Source: Enterococcus thailandicus
Lineage (GTDB): Bacteria; Bacillota; Bacilli; Lactobacillales; Enterococcaceae
Length of the DNA: 64,000 nt
NCBI RefSeq assembly: GCF_001886265.1
Contig: NZ_JXLE01000007.1
Span: forward strand, 1-64,000
Reading direction: 5' to 3'
Under the pieces are notes generated by a model that worked only from the letters and a program-made list of their open reading frames with translations, made no database searches and was not told where the DNA came from. Made by a program: the position numbers and the translations under genes. Below, piece after piece: positions 52,571-62,561 of this stretch; position 1 is the first letter of the stretch, and each line of letters begins with the position of its first letter.

Positions 52571-55219
52571 ATGGAAAAAAAGAAAGATACGCAAAAATTA
52601 TATGCAAATTTTGCACAAAAAAGCGAACGCGCATTATTTGACTTGTTCCATAGCAGTGAAAAAGGAATGAGCACAGAACAAATCGAACAATCAAAAGAAG
52701 TCTATGGAGATAACACGATTTCATATGGAAAGAAAACACCTTTTTTAATTGAAGTGTTGAAGGCTTATATTACACCATTTACCTTAGTATTGATTGCTTT
52801 AGGGATTATTTCGTTTATTACAGAGTATTTACTACCAGCTCCAGGTGAGAAGGATCTATTCGGTGTAATTATTATTTTTAGTATGGTAATTGTGAGTGGC
52901 ACAATGACTTTGATTCAATCAGTTCGTTCAAACCAAGCAGCTGAAAAATTAAAATCATTAGTAAAAGTGACCGCTGCAGTAAAACGTCAAGGCAAATACG
53001 AAGAGATTCCAATGGAAGAAATCGTCTGTGGTGACTTGGTTCGATTATCTGCAGGCGATATGATTCCGGCAGATATGCGATTGCTTTCTGCAAAAGATTT
53101 ATTTATTTCTCAAGCAGCTTTGACAGGTGAAAGCTATCCTGTTGAAAAGAATGCCGTAGTTGCGATAGATGGGAATAAGAATGAAACAAGCTATGAAAAC
53201 CTAGCGTTTATGGGAAGTAATGTAATTAGCGGAAGTGCCACAGGAATTATCGTAGCTGTGGGAAATCAAACTTTGTTTGGTCATGTAGCACAAACGTTAT
53301 CTGAAAAACCAATTAAATCCAACTTTGAATTAGGTATCCATAAAACATCTATGTTATTGATCAAGTTCATGGCTTTGATGGCACCCACAGTGATTGTCAT
53401 TAATGGATTAACTAAAGGAGATTGGCTAGAAGCTTTCTTATTTGGATTGTCTGTTGCAGTCGGTCTAACGCCAGAAATGTTACCAATGATTGTTACGACG
53501 AACTTGGTTAAAGGCGCTAGTGTGATGGCAAAAAAAGGGACAGTTATCAAAAATTTGAGTGCGATTCAAAACTTTGGCGCAATTGATGTTTTATGTACTG
53601 ATAAAACAGGAACGTTAACTCAAGATAAAATTATCTTAGAATACCACATGAATTGTGAAGGCGCTGAAGACGATCGGGTATTACGCCATGCGTATTTAAA
53701 CAGTTATTATCAAACAGGTTTGAAAAATTTACTTGATGTCGCGATTATTGACGAAGCTGAAGAAACCCTTGATACAACCAACACGCGTTACAGAAAAATA
53801 GATGAGATTCCATTTGATTTTGAACGTCGTCGCATGAGTGTCGTCGTAGAAGATGTGACAGGCAAGACACAAATGATTACCAAAGGCGCGATTGAAGAAA
53901 TGTTGAGCATTTCTAAGTTTATTGACTTAGAAGGAGAAGTTACACCTTTAACGAAGGAAAGAAAACAGGAAGTTTTAGAAAAGGTAACAGCGCTTAATGA
54001 AGATGGATTACGTGTAATTGGTGTAGCCCAAAAAACAAATCCTAGTGTAGTTGGAGAATTCTCAGTCAAAGATGAATCAGACATGGTGTTGATTGGTTAC
54101 TTAGCGTTCCTTGATCCACCAAAAGAAACAACGAAACAAGCATTGCAAGCATTGAAAGATCACGGAGTGGCTGTTAAAGTGTTGACTGGAGATAACGAAT
54201 TAGTAACACGTTCTGTTTGTCGTCAAGTTGGCTTAGAAATCGATGAGCTAATCACCGGAGAAAAAATTGCTTCTATGGATGATCACCAACTTTCACAGGT
54301 TGTTGATGAAAATGATGTTTTTGTAAAACTAAATCCACAACAAAAAGCACGCCTAACAACAGCACTTAGAAATAATGGACACACAGTTGGGTTCTTGGGA
54401 GATGGAATCAATGATGCTCCTGCGATGAAAGTGGCCGATATCGGTATTTCGGTTGATACAGCTGTCGATATTGCAAAAGAATCAGCAGATGTCATCTTAT
54501 TAGAAAAAGATTTGATGATTTTAGAGCGTGGACTATTAGCGGGTCGGGAAACATTCGGAAATATCATGAAATATATCAAAGCGACAGCTAGTTCAAACTT
54601 TGGAAACATGTTTTCCGTTTTGATAGCCAGCACCTTTTTGCCATTCTTGCCAATGTTGCCTTTACAAATTTTATTCTTGAATTTGATTTATGATGTGTCT
54701 TGCATTTCCTTACCATGGGATAAAATGGATCCAGAATATTTAGTAAAACCTAAAAAATGGGAAGCTTCAAGTATTGGCAAGTTTATGGTGTATTTTGGTC
54801 CAACAAGTTCTGTCTTTGATATTACAACGTATTTATTGATGTACTTTGTTATTTGTCCAGCGGTTATTGGAGGAGATTTCCACACATTGAATGGCACACA
54901 ACAAGTAGCATTTATTGCGTTGTTCCATGCAGGTTGGTTTGTGGAATCACTTTGGTCACAAACGTTAGTATTACATGCGTTACGCACACCAAAATTACCA
55001 TTTATCCAAAGCAACGCAACCTTTGCTATGACAGCAATTACTACGTTAGGCATTGCTGTTGGTTCTGTTTTACCATTCACAAGTTTTGGTGCAGAGCTAG
55101 GTTTGATGCCATTACCAGGTAGTTATTGGATTTGGTTAATCGTAACAGTTTTAGCTTATTTAACACTGGTTACGGTAGTTAAAAAATATTATATCCACAA
55201 ATTTGGTGAACTGTTGTAA
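52571..55219 (+). CDS. mgtA: Magnesium-importing P-type ATPase (MgtA-like)
   Basis: An 882-residue P3-type ATPase. The dephosphorylation loop TGES near residue 190, the phosphorylation site CTDKTGTLT near residue 345 and the hinge GDGINDAPA near residue 615 are intact, with ten membrane segments. It imports Mg2+ across the membrane. Control appears layered: an M-box with terminators, then a small ORF and a hairpin over the ribosome binding site. Confidence 0.93.
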   Translation: MEKKKDTQKLYANFAQKSERALFDLFHSSEKGMSTEQIEQSKEVYGDNTISYGKKTPFLIEVLKAYITPFTLVLIALGIISFITEYLLPAPGEKDLFGVIIIFSMVIVSGTMTLIQSVRSNQAAEKLKSLVKVTAAVKRQGKYEEIPMEEIVCGDLVRLSAGDMIPADMRLLSAKDLFISQAALTGESYPVEKNAVVAIDGNKNETSYENLAFMGSNVISGSATGIIVAVGNQTLFGHVAQTLSEKPIKSNFELGIHKTSMLLIKFMALMAPTVIVINGLTKGDWLEAFLFGLSVAVGLTPEMLPMIVTTNLVKGASVMAKKGTVIKNLSAIQNFGAIDVLCTDKTGTLTQDKIILEYHMNCEGAEDDRVLRHAYLNSYYQTGLKNLLDVAIIDEAEETLDTTNTRYRKIDEIPFDFERRRMSVVVEDVTGKTQMITKGAIEEMLSISKFIDLEGEVTPLTKERKQEVLEKVTALNEDGLRVIGVAQKTNPSVVGEFSVKDESDMVLIGYLAFLDPPKETTKQALQALKDHGVAVKVLTGDNELVTRSVCRQVGLEIDELITGEKIASMDDHQLSQVVDENDVFVKLNPQQKARLTTALRNNGHTVGFLGDGINDAPAMKVADIGISVDTAVDIAKESADVILLEKDLMILERGLLAGRETFGNIMKYIKATASSNFGNMFSVLIASTFLPFLPMLPLQILFLNLIYDVSCISLPWDKMDPEYLVKPKKWEASSIGKFMVYFGPTSSVFDITTYLLMYFVICPAVIGGDFHTLNGTQQVAFIALFHAGWFVESLWSQTLVLHALRTPKLPFIQSNATFAMTAITTLGIAVGSVLPFTSFGAELGLMPLPGSYWIWLIVTVLAYLTLVTVVKKYYIHKFGELL

Positions 55220-55229
55220 TTTAAAGGTT

Positions 55230-55296
55230 AAGAAAAGCACAAGCATGCGGAGTAATTTTCTCAAGAAAAGTCTTCTGCATTTGCTTGTGTTTTTTA
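55230..55296 (+). terminator. Terminator of mgtA
   Basis: GCACAAGCATGC pairs with GCATTTGCTTGTG allowing a mismatch, followed by T6. Confidence 0.85.
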
Positions 55297-55432
55297 GTTT
55301 CAATCAAGTTACAAAACATTACTGGAATGTGTCATTTTTAAATTTCCCTTAAGGCGGATATGTTTTTTTGTTAAAATAAAAGATAGGTGATACATACATC
55401 CAATAAAAAATATGAGGAATAAAGGAGAAAAA

Positions 55433-56749
55433 ATGAAAAAAACGAATTTTTTACTTAGTGTGATGGTACTAGGCGGAATCGTTTCAACTGCTGCTCCTGT
55501 GAGTTTTGCAGATGAAGTTGGCACAGGCAATGAAGCAATTGCGCAATCAACAGTTAGCACATATGAGAATCAAATAGCTGGAACTGAAACACAAGAGAGT
55601 GCACTTGAGACACAAAATAGCTCGACTATTAGTACAACAGAGGCAACTGCTGTAGAATCAAGCGAAATAACAGAAGCAACTGGTTCAGCAGTGGAAGAAA
55701 CAGCTCCTGAATCAGAGGAACAATCTACGGAAGCAACAGAAGCAACAAAGGCTACAGAAACAGTGGAGAATCAGTTGGATGACGGAGAGGTACTTGTTCA
55801 CACAACGCAAACAGACCTTTCACAATTTGAAGTTTCTATTGCTTCACGCTTTGCACGTTCATCATCAAATACACAACAGCAATTCATTGACAGCGTGGCT
55901 CCCTCTGCAAGAACGCTAGCAAGCCAAAATGATTTGTATGCTTCCGTCATGATTGCTCAAGCGATTGTGGAAAGTGGTTGGGGAAAGAGTCAATTAGCTT
56001 CTGCACCAAATTATAATTTATTTGGAATTAAAGGTAGCTATAATGGCCAATCGGTAACTTTTCCAACAGCAGAGTTTGTTAATGGTCAATGGATTACAGT
56101 AAATGCTGCGTTTAGAAAATATCCATCCTATAAACAATCTCTAGAAGATAATGTGCACATTTTAAAAACAACTTCATTCCAATCTGGCGTTTATTATTAT
56201 TCGGGCGCATGGAAAAGTAACACAAAATCTTACAAAGATGCGACAGCCTGGTTAACGGGACGTTATGCGACAGCACCAAACTATGCAACAACCTTAAACA
56301 GTGTAATCGAAACCTATAATTTAACGCAGTATGACAGTCAACCTCAAGTACCTACATCACCAATGTATCGTTTATACAACCCAAATACTGGTGAACATTT
56401 GTATTCTCTAAATGAGGGTGAAAAAAATTCTTTACCAAAAATTGGTTGGAAATATGAAGGTGTGGCTTGGTTAGCACCAAACAGCGGAACAAAAGTGTAT
56501 CGGATGTATAATCCAAACAGTGGCGACCATCATTATACGGCAGCCCAGTCAGAAATCAATTTCTTGAAAAAACTAGGCTGGCGTTATGAAGGACTAAGTT
56601 TTTACTCTGGCGGTTCAAAAGCGATCTTGCGTCTGTTCAATCCAAATGAACAAACAGGAACGCATCATTACACAATGAGTACAAAAGAAAGAGATTACTT
56701 AGTGAAATTAGGTTGGCGCTACGAAGGAATCGGTTTTTACGGCAACTAA
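55433..56749 (+). CDS. Secreted glucosaminidase-type autolysin with DUF5648 repeats
   Basis: A 438-residue secreted protein. A signal peptide ends near SFADE (residue 27), then a long Thr/Ser/Glu-rich linker (residues ~30-130) leads into a glucosaminidase/LYZ2 domain (residues ~145-300) with the catalytic Glu in [14 protein letters not shown]. Three C-terminal repeats of about 40 residues begin [28 protein letters not shown] and LRLFNPN, the DUF5648 type, probably binding the surface. It likely cleaves peptidoglycan or host glycans. GGAG precedes the ATG. Confidence 0.9.
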   Translation: MKKTNFLLSVMVLGGIVSTAAPVSFADEVGTGNEAIAQSTVSTYENQIAGTETQESALETQNSSTISTTEATAVESSEITEATGSAVEETAPESEEQSTEATEATKATETVENQLDDGEVLVHTTQTDLSQFEVSIASRFARSSSNTQQQFIDSVAPSARTLASQNDLYASVMIAQAIVESGWGKSQLASAPNYNLFGIKGSYNGQSVTFPTAEFVNGQWITVNAAFRKYPSYKQSLEDNVHILKTTSFQSGVYYYSGAWKSNTKSYKDATAWLTGRYATAPNYATTLNSVIETYNLTQYDSQPQVPTSPMYRLYNPNTGEHLYSLNEGEKNSLPKIGWKYEGVAWLAPNSGTKVYRMYNPNSGDHHYTAAQSEINFLKKLGWRYEGLSFYSGGSKAILRLFNPNEQTGTHHYTMSTKERDYLVKLGWRYEGIGFYGN

Positions 56750-56837
56750 GCGTTAGGTGTTTGAGCAGAAACTTCAAGAAGAACAAAGTTGCTTTACAAA
56801 CATCAAACAAGTAAAAAATGTCAGAAAATAACTACTT

Positions 56838-56873
56838 AGAGACAGAGTGCATAGGCGCTCTGTCTCTTTTTTG
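56838..56873 (+). terminator. Terminator of the autolysin gene
   Basis: AGACAGAG and GC pair with GC and CTCTGTCT, followed by T6. Confidence 0.85.
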
Positions 56874-56986
56874 ATTTGGAATGAAAAAAATAAAATAATT
56901 TTCGTGAAACTTCCATGCAGTCGATGATTTTATGACTGAATCATGCTAAACTAAGGATATTGTTTTTTGAAAGGAACCGTGGGGAA

Positions 56987-57664
56987 ATGAAAGGCGCAAT
57001 ATTTGATTTAGATGGACTATTAGTTGATAGTGAAAGAGCTTATCGTGATGGTTGGGTCTGGGGCTTTGCACAATTTGGGATCGAGATTCCACAAGAAATC
57101 GTTAATACTTGGGGTGGAAAGAATTGGAAACAAAGTTTTGATATTTTAGTCCAATTAGCTGGCAGCCCAGAAAAAGTACAAGAAGTACGAGCAAAACGGG
57201 AAAAATTTTTTTATGAAAAACTAACGACCGGAGAAATCCAGCTTAAACCATATGCGAAAGAAGTACTGAGTTATTTAAAAGAACAGAATTTTAAACTTGG
57301 CTTAGCAACGACAACTGTTACTGAAAGAGCAACAGCCATTTTAAATCAGTTTGAATTAATGGACTATTTTGATACGTTTACTTTTGGGGATGAAGTATCT
57401 GAAAATAAGCCTTCACCAGTTCCTTATTTAACAGCATTAGAACGAACTGGATTAGTAGCAAACGAGGCTTTTGCAGTCGAAGATTCATTAGTGGGTGCAA
57501 CTTCAGCTTCTCGCGCAGGCATGGGCGTATTTCTGATACCTGACTCAAGTTTTGAACGAAATTATTCGGAAAAAGACAAAGAAAACTTGCAAATTATCGA
57601 ACAAGGAAAAGATTTGAAAATTGTTATTGATTTTGTGAATAAAAAAACAGCAAAAAATTCTTAG
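56987..57664 (+). CDS. HAD-family phosphatase/phosphoglucomutase-like protein
   Basis: A 225-residue HAD hydrolase. The nucleophile Asp is in IFDLDGLLVDSE, motif II Thr in ATTTVTE, and the acidic motif in AVEDSLVGATSA. The four-helix cap is of the beta-phosphoglucomutase subclass, which includes sugar phosphatases; the substrate is unknown. The ATG at 56987 follows GTGGGGA. It ends before the T-box region. Confidence 0.88.
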   Translation: MKGAIFDLDGLLVDSERAYRDGWVWGFAQFGIEIPQEIVNTWGGKNWKQSFDILVQLAGSPEKVQEVRAKREKFFYEKLTTGEIQLKPYAKEVLSYLKEQNFKLGLATTTVTERATAILNQFELMDYFDTFTFGDEVSENKPSPVPYLTALERTGLVANEAFAVEDSLVGATSASRAGMGVFLIPDSSFERNYSEKDKENLQIIEQGKDLKIVIDFVNKKTAKNS

Positions 57665-57686
57665 AAAAAAAGAATAAATTTTATGC

Positions 57687-57715
57687 TTGACTTTCATTTG
57701 TTCATCCTGTAAATT
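57687..57715 (+). promoter_or_regulatory. Promoter of the metNIQ T-box leader
   Basis: TTGACT (57687-57692) and TAAATT (57710-57715) are separated by 17 bp. Confidence 0.68.
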
Positions 57716-57741
57716 AATCGTCAACAACCAAATAATTTTTC

Positions 57742-58003
57742 GATGAAAAGGAAAGTAAACTTGGAGACTGCGTAGAGAGACTCTGGCTGGTGAAAAGAGT
57801 TCAGTATAAGAAAAGTTGAAAATGGCCTTGGAGAAAAATTTGTCGATAAGTAGGCAAATTCGGATTCGTTCGACCGTTAAAACGAACACCAATCTCTCAT
57901 TACAGATGAGACGTTGGGCTGAGGGAAGGAAACTTCCGAATAAAGGTGGTAACACGATACGTCGTCCTTTTACTAGCATTTGCTAGTAAAAGGACTTTTT
58001 TTT
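57742..58003 (+). ncRNA. T-box riboswitch 1, probable Met specifier
   Basis: Stem I carries AAAGTA on the 5' side of the specifier loop and GAAAATGG on the 3' side, bracketed by AAGG/CCTT and AACTT/AAGTT helices; the aligned codon is ATG. The T-box sequence AAAGGTGGTAACACG lies at 57943-57957. A perfect stem GTCCTTTTACTAGCA with TGCTAGTAAAAGGAC and T8 forms the terminator. It senses uncharged tRNA and lets transcription continue into metNIQ. Confidence 0.88.
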
Positions 58004-58020
58004 ATATATTTTTCGCGATG

Positions 58021-58287
58021 AAATGGTAAGTACATTGGTAAAGTCTTTAACAGAGAGCTTCGAAATGCTGAGAAGAAGTAAGATTAAACTTTTGGAAAAT
58101 GGCCATTGAGCGATTCACCCCGAGCAATTTGTAAGGCGGTGACGGCTGCGTCCGATAGCACGCTAGAGTATGTTTGTACTTGAAGAGGAATTGTGCGTGA
58201 GTACAGTTCGAACATGAGGTGGTAACACGCAAAAAGGCGTCCTCAAGTAAATGACACTAGTCGTTTGCTTGAGGATGCTTTTTTTTA
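58021..58287 (+). ncRNA. T-box riboswitch 2 in tandem, probable Met specifier
   Basis: A second complete T-box begins about 20 bases after the first terminator, with no promoter between. Specifier loop strands are TAAGTA and GAAAATGG between ATGG/CCAT helices; the aligned codon is again ATG. T-box GAGGTGGTAACACGC lies at 58216-58230, and CCTCAAG with CTTGAGG plus T8 forms the terminator, ending 24 bases before metN. Confidence 0.87.
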
Positions 58288-58310
58288 GTATCGATAAGGG
58301 AGGAGAAAGA

Positions 58311-59384
58311 ATGATTGATTTACGAAATATATCTGTCACCTTTCAACAAAAGGGGCAGGAGATTCGCGCAGTAGATTCTGTGAATCTAACGATTGATGAG
58401 GGAGATGTTTTTGGAATTGTTGGTTATTCTGGAGCCGGGAAAAGTACATTGGTTCGAGTAATCAATTTACTTCAACCACCAAGTGATGGTGAAGTTTGGA
58501 TCAACGATGTGGAACTAACCAAGCTCTCACCAAAAAAGTTACGTGAAAAAAGAAGAAAGATCGGAATGATTTTTCAACATTTTAATTTGATGAACAGTCG
58601 GTCAATTTTTGATAACGTTGATTTTTCATTGAAATACACAGGGAAATCTAAACAGGAACGTCAACAAAAAGTGACTGAATTATTGGATTTGGTAGGTCTT
58701 TCAGATAAAGCTAATGCGTATCCAAATCAATTATCCGGCGGGCAAAAACAACGCGTGGCAATTGCCCGAGCTTTAGCCAATGATCCTGAAATTTTATTAT
58801 GTGATGAGGCAACTAGCGCTTTGGATCCAAAAACGACGCTTCAAATTTTAGCTTTATTGAAACAACTAAATCAAAAATTAGGCTTGACCATCGTGCTGAT
58901 TACTCATGAAATGCAAGTAGTCAAAGAAGTTTGCAACAAAGTAGCGGTGATGGAGGAGGGAAAAATTATTGAACAAGGAAGTAGTATTCAGATATTTAGT
59001 CGTCCGAAACAAGCATTAACAAAAGATTTTATCCGAACAGCAACACATATCGATCAGGCGCTAGAAACAATTACTGCTTATCCGGATTTTGCTGAGCAAA
59101 CCAATGATAAATGGCTAGTGGAACTGTCTTACGTTGGAGAGCAAACCAATGAGCCACTAATCGCCCAACTTTACAGTAAATATCAAGTAACGACCAACAT
59201 TCTTTACGGAAACATTGAATTGCTTCAAGATGTCCCGCTGGGGAGTTTGATTGTGACTTTGGCGGGTGAATTAAATCAACGACAAAAAGCTTTAGACTTT
59301 TTATTTGAACAAGGTGTGACAGTTCAAGTATTGAAGAAGAGTGAACGTAATGAACAAATAAAAGTGATTGAAGGGGGAAGATAA
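58311..59384 (+). CDS. metN: Methionine ABC transporter ATP-binding protein
   Basis: A 357-residue ABC ATPase. Walker A is GYSGAGKST, signature [15 protein letters not shown], Walker [13 protein letters not shown]. The C-terminal ~90 residues form the NIL domain that binds methionine for feedback control in MetN. The ATG at 58311 follows GGGAGGAG. Read-through of two Met T-boxes is required to reach it. Confidence 0.95.
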   Translation: MIDLRNISVTFQQKGQEIRAVDSVNLTIDEGDVFGIVGYSGAGKSTLVRVINLLQPPSDGEVWINDVELTKLSPKKLREKRRKIGMIFQHFNLMNSRSIFDNVDFSLKYTGKSKQERQQKVTELLDLVGLSDKANAYPNQLSGGQKQRVAIARALANDPEILLCDEATSALDPKTTLQILALLKQLNQKLGLTIVLITHEMQVVKEVCNKVAVMEEGKIIEQGSSIQIFSRPKQALTKDFIRTATHIDQALETITAYPDFAEQTNDKWLVELSYVGEQTNEPLIAQLYSKYQVTTNILYGNIELLQDVPLGSLIVTLAGELNQRQKALDFLFEQGVTVQVLKKSERNEQIKVIEGGR

Positions 59385-59385
59385 C

Positions 59386-60066
59386 ATGACCAAATTCCTA
59401 GAAACATATTTACCAAATGCTTCTGCGATTCCTGATGAATTTATTGAAGCAACGAAGCAGACGCTATATATGTCATTTTGGACGGCATTAATTTCTGGAA
59501 TTATTGGAATTGCGCTTGGTGTGATTCTAGTTGTGACTCGCCCAAATGGATTATTAGCACATCGGTTATTCTATGAAATTTTAGATAAAGCAATCAATAT
59601 TATTCGTTCGATACCGTTTATTATTTTATTGTCGCTTTTAGCACTTACTACTCGCTTTTTTGTTGGGACGACAATCGGTGCCAAAGCAGCATTAGTTCCA
59701 CTGATTGTAGGCGTCGTACCATTTTTTGCTAGGCAAATTGAAAATGCATTGTTAGAAGTTGATCCTGGAGTAATCGAAGCAGCAGAATCAATGGGAACGA
59801 GCCCATTTGGAATTATCGTACGAGTTTATTTATTAGAAGGATTACCAGGAATTGTCAGAGTATCTGCTTTGACGATTATCAATGTAATTGGTTTGACCAC
59901 GATGGCAGGCGCGGTCGGTGCCGGAGGATTAGGAAATTTAGCTATTTCTCGAGGGTACAATCGATTCCAAACAGATGTCACGATTGTTGCGACCTTATTG
60001 ATTTTACTTTTGGTATTTTTAAGTCAATTTATTAGTAATCAAATTATAAAAAAAATTAGTCATTAA
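59386..60066 (+). CDS. metI: Methionine ABC transporter permease
   Basis: A 226-residue permease with about five membrane helices and the ABC loop EAAESMGTSPFGIIVRVYLLEGLPGI near residues 125-150. It starts two bases after metN ends, with GGGGGAAG upstream inside metN. It forms the channel with MetN and the substrate-binding lipoprotein. Confidence 0.94.
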   Translation: MTKFLETYLPNASAIPDEFIEATKQTLYMSFWTALISGIIGIALGVILVVTRPNGLLAHRLFYEILDKAINIIRSIPFIILLSLLALTTRFFVGTTIGAKAALVPLIVGVVPFFARQIENALLEVDPGVIEAAESMGTSPFGIIVRVYLLEGLPGIVRVSALTIINVIGLTTMAGAVGAGGLGNLAISRGYNRFQTDVTIVATLLILLLVFLSQFISNQIIKKISH

Positions 60067-60081
60067 TTGGGGGAAAAAGAG

Positions 60082-60924
60082 ATGAAAAAAATTATTCGTT
60101 TAGTAGCAGTTGCACTTATTGCCGTGGTTTGGTTAGCAGGATGTAGTAAAGGATCAGCTGAAACCACTGATAAATCAAAAGAAACAACCGTTAAACTAGG
60201 TGTGATTGGTGAAGATACAGATGTTTGGGATGATGTGAAAGATCGCTTGAAAAAAGAAAATATCAATTTGGAATATATTAAATTTACCGACTACAACCAA
60301 CCAAATGCGGCATTAGCAGATGGCTCAGTCGATTTGAATGCTTTTCAACATCAGTTCTTTTTAGATAACTACAATGAAGAACATGGAACAGATTTAGTTT
60401 CCATTGGAAATACAGTCAATGCGCCATTAGGTATTTACTCAAATTCACTCAAAAAAATAACAGAGCTGAAAGATGGTGCAAAGGTTGCCATTCCTAATGA
60501 TGTGACTAATGGTGGCCGTGCCTTATTGTTATTACAAACGGCTGGCTTAATCAAAGTAGATGACTCAAAAGGACCAGCACCAACTGTTTCGGATATTACT
60601 GAAAACAAGAAAAATCTAGTGATTTCTGAATTGGATGCTTCACAAACAGCACGTGCATTATCTGATGTAGATATTTCCGTCATTAATAGTGGTGTCGCAG
60701 TCGATGCAGGATTTAATCCAACGAGCGATGCAATTTTCTTAGAACCTGTCGATGAAAATGCTCGTCCTTATGTCAATATCATTGTTGCAAGAAAAGAAGA
60801 TGAAAAAAATAAAACATATCAAAAAATTGTCGACGCATATCAAACAGAAGATACAGCTAAAGTAATCGAAAAAACATCAAAAGGTTCAAGCGTTCCTGCA
60901 TGGGAAACATTTGGACGTAAATAA
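60082..60924 (+). CDS. metQ: Methionine-binding lipoprotein
   Basis: A 280-residue NlpA-family lipoprotein with lipobox LAGC (Cys17). The motif FTDYNQPNAALADGSVDLNAFQH near residues 70-92 is diagnostic for MetQ. It captures L- or D-methionine and its derivatives. The ATG at 60082 follows GGGGGAAA; a TTG five codons earlier is less likely. Confidence 0.94.
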   Translation: MKKIIRLVAVALIAVVWLAGCSKGSAETTDKSKETTVKLGVIGEDTDVWDDVKDRLKKENINLEYIKFTDYNQPNAALADGSVDLNAFQHQFFLDNYNEEHGTDLVSIGNTVNAPLGIYSNSLKKITELKDGAKVAIPNDVTNGGRALLLLQTAGLIKVDDSKGPAPTVSDITENKKNLVISELDASQTARALSDVDISVINSGVAVDAGFNPTSDAIFLEPVDENARPYVNIIVARKEDEKNKTYQKIVDAYQTEDTAKVIEKTSKGSSVPAWETFGRK

Positions 60925-60953
60925 ATCAGCCAAAACTAAGGGAGGAATTTTTT

Positions 60954-62177
60954 ATGAGTACAACACAAACGACAACATCTGTAAAAGAATTTATTGCTGA
61001 AAGATTGCCAGAATATCAAGAGTTAGCATTAACGATCCACGATCATCCAGAAGTCAGTAACTATGAATTTTTCTCCTCAGAGGCATTGATTAAACAGCTG
61101 GAAAAAGAAGGGTTTACTGTTGAAAAAGAAGTTGCGGGTCATCGAACAGGTTTTGACGCTCGTTATGCTTCAGGAAAACCTGGTCCAACCCTCGTTTTTT
61201 TAGCCGAGTTTGACGCATTACCGGGCATTGGGCACGCATGTGGGCACAATTTATTTGGAACGTATTCAGTATTAGCGGCTAGCGCAGTGAAGGAATGGAC
61301 CAATGAATTTGGTGGGGAGATTCGAGTCTATGGTACGCCTGGTGAAGAAGGTGGTGAAAATGGCTCAGCGAAGGGAAGTTTTGTTCGCGAAGGATTTTTT
61401 GAAGACGTGGATGCAGCACTTTGCGTTCATCCAGCCTATCGTTATGGAAAAACCACAGAATCTTTAGCAAATGATCCAGTAGATATCAAATTTTATGGAG
61501 TTGCCTCCCATGCTGCAGGAGCACCGGAAAAAGGAATCAATGCACTTGAAGCATTAATTCAAGTGTTCAATGGGATTAACGGATTACGCTTGCATTTACC
61601 AAAGGATGTCAATATCCATGGTATTATTACCGACGGTGGAGTTGCTGCTAATGTCATCCCTGAATATGCGGCTGGACGTTTCTACTTGCGGGCAGCTAAC
61701 CGTGAAACGTTGGACGAAGTATCTCAAAAAGTTGAAAACATTGTGAAAGGTGCGGCACTCAGTACAGGTACCTCTTATGAATTTGGGTTGTTCCAAAATG
61801 CAGTCGATGATGTGGTTGTCACCCCAGCGTTTGATGAACTCTTTTTTGAACATCTTCAAGAACTTGGTATTCCAGACGAAGAAATTGAAACTCAACAGCG
61901 TACAAGTCTAGGTTCATCTGATGTTGGAAATGTTAGTCAGGTAATCCCGACGATTCAACCAACTGTCTCCATCTCTGATACGTATATTGCAGGTCATTCG
62001 ACTGAATTCAAAGCAGCAGCAAGAAGCGAAAAGGGACTAGCATCAATTGCGATTGCAGCAGAGCTTTTGGCAAAAACAGCACTTGATTTGCTTCAACAAC
62101 CAGAAACATTAACCACAATCAAAAAAGAGCATCAAGAACAGCTTGCTAAGAAGAAAGAACAGGGATCTTCTTTCTAA
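60954..62177 (+). CDS. M20-family amidohydrolase
   Basis: A 407-residue metallohydrolase of the aminoacylase/carboxypeptidase family. Metal-site motifs are DHPEVSN, GHACGHN and PGEEGGENGS. Its position directly after metQ suggests that it releases methionine from an acylated or peptide form taken up by MetNIQ; this is inferred. GGGAGG precedes the ATG. Neighbouring genes of this type accompany metNIQ in other Firmicutes. Confidence 0.88.
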   Translation: MSTTQTTTSVKEFIAERLPEYQELALTIHDHPEVSNYEFFSSEALIKQLEKEGFTVEKEVAGHRTGFDARYASGKPGPTLVFLAEFDALPGIGHACGHNLFGTYSVLAASAVKEWTNEFGGEIRVYGTPGEEGGENGSAKGSFVREGFFEDVDAALCVHPAYRYGKTTESLANDPVDIKFYGVASHAAGAPEKGINALEALIQVFNGINGLRLHLPKDVNIHGIITDGGVAANVIPEYAAGRFYLRAANRETLDEVSQKVENIVKGAALSTGTSYEFGLFQNAVDDVVVTPAFDELFFEHLQELGIPDEEIETQQRTSLGSSDVGNVSQVIPTIQPTVSISDTYIAGHSTEFKAAARSEKGLASIAIAAELLAKTALDLLQQPETLTTIKKEHQEQLAKKKEQGSSF

Positions 62178-62225
62178 AATGTTATCTTTTATTTTGAGCA
62201 CAGAAAAATAAATCAGATTTTTTTG

Positions 62226-62254
62226 TTGACAAATATTTCTTGAGGATGTAAGCT
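62226..62254 (+). promoter_or_regulatory. Promoter of the third T-box leader
   Basis: TTGACA (62226-62231) and TAAGCT (62249-62254) are separated by 17 bp; the -10 is a poor match. Confidence 0.5.
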
Positions 62255-62261
62255 TCATGAA

Positions 62262-62465
62262 AGTCATCTTTTCAACAGTAGTAGCAGAGGTGTTTTGTTC
62301 AGAAAGTCGGTGGTTGCTGCGAACCGATCAAGCCATGCTAACGAATTACATGAAAAGTTCAAAAAATAAAATATGTTATTTAAAGTGAAAAACAGATCTG
62401 TTTTTAATTAAGGTGGTACCGCGGAGCAATTCGTCCTTAGTTGAAAACGGGTCTTTTTATTTTTA
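62262..62465 (+). ncRNA. T-box riboswitch 3, probable Tyr specifier
   Basis: Apical Stem I consensus CAGAAAGTCGGTGGTTGC and the T-box AAGGTGGTACCGCGG (62410-62424) are clear. The specifier region GAATTACA, between TAGCA/TGCTA and CTTTTC/GAAAAG helices, aligns with UAC (Tyr) by analogy with the two Met T-boxes in this window; UUA (Leu) is the alternative. The terminator hairpin is weaker than usual, but T-rich DNA follows. Confidence 0.82.
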
Positions 62466-62561
62466 GCCAGAGGGGGAAGCCAAAATGAATTGTGGCGGGA
62501 TGATTCGATATTATTTCTTTTTTAGTACCTAATATTTTTAACTAAAAAAGGAGATATTATC

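Noticed and set aside
52464-52739. Minus-strand ORF across the mgtA start
   Set aside because: Antisense shadow of the mgtA 5' end.
57545-57979. Long minus-strand ORF across the first T-box
   Set aside because: It is antisense to a clear T-box and to the HAD gene end; composition is that of a shadow frame.
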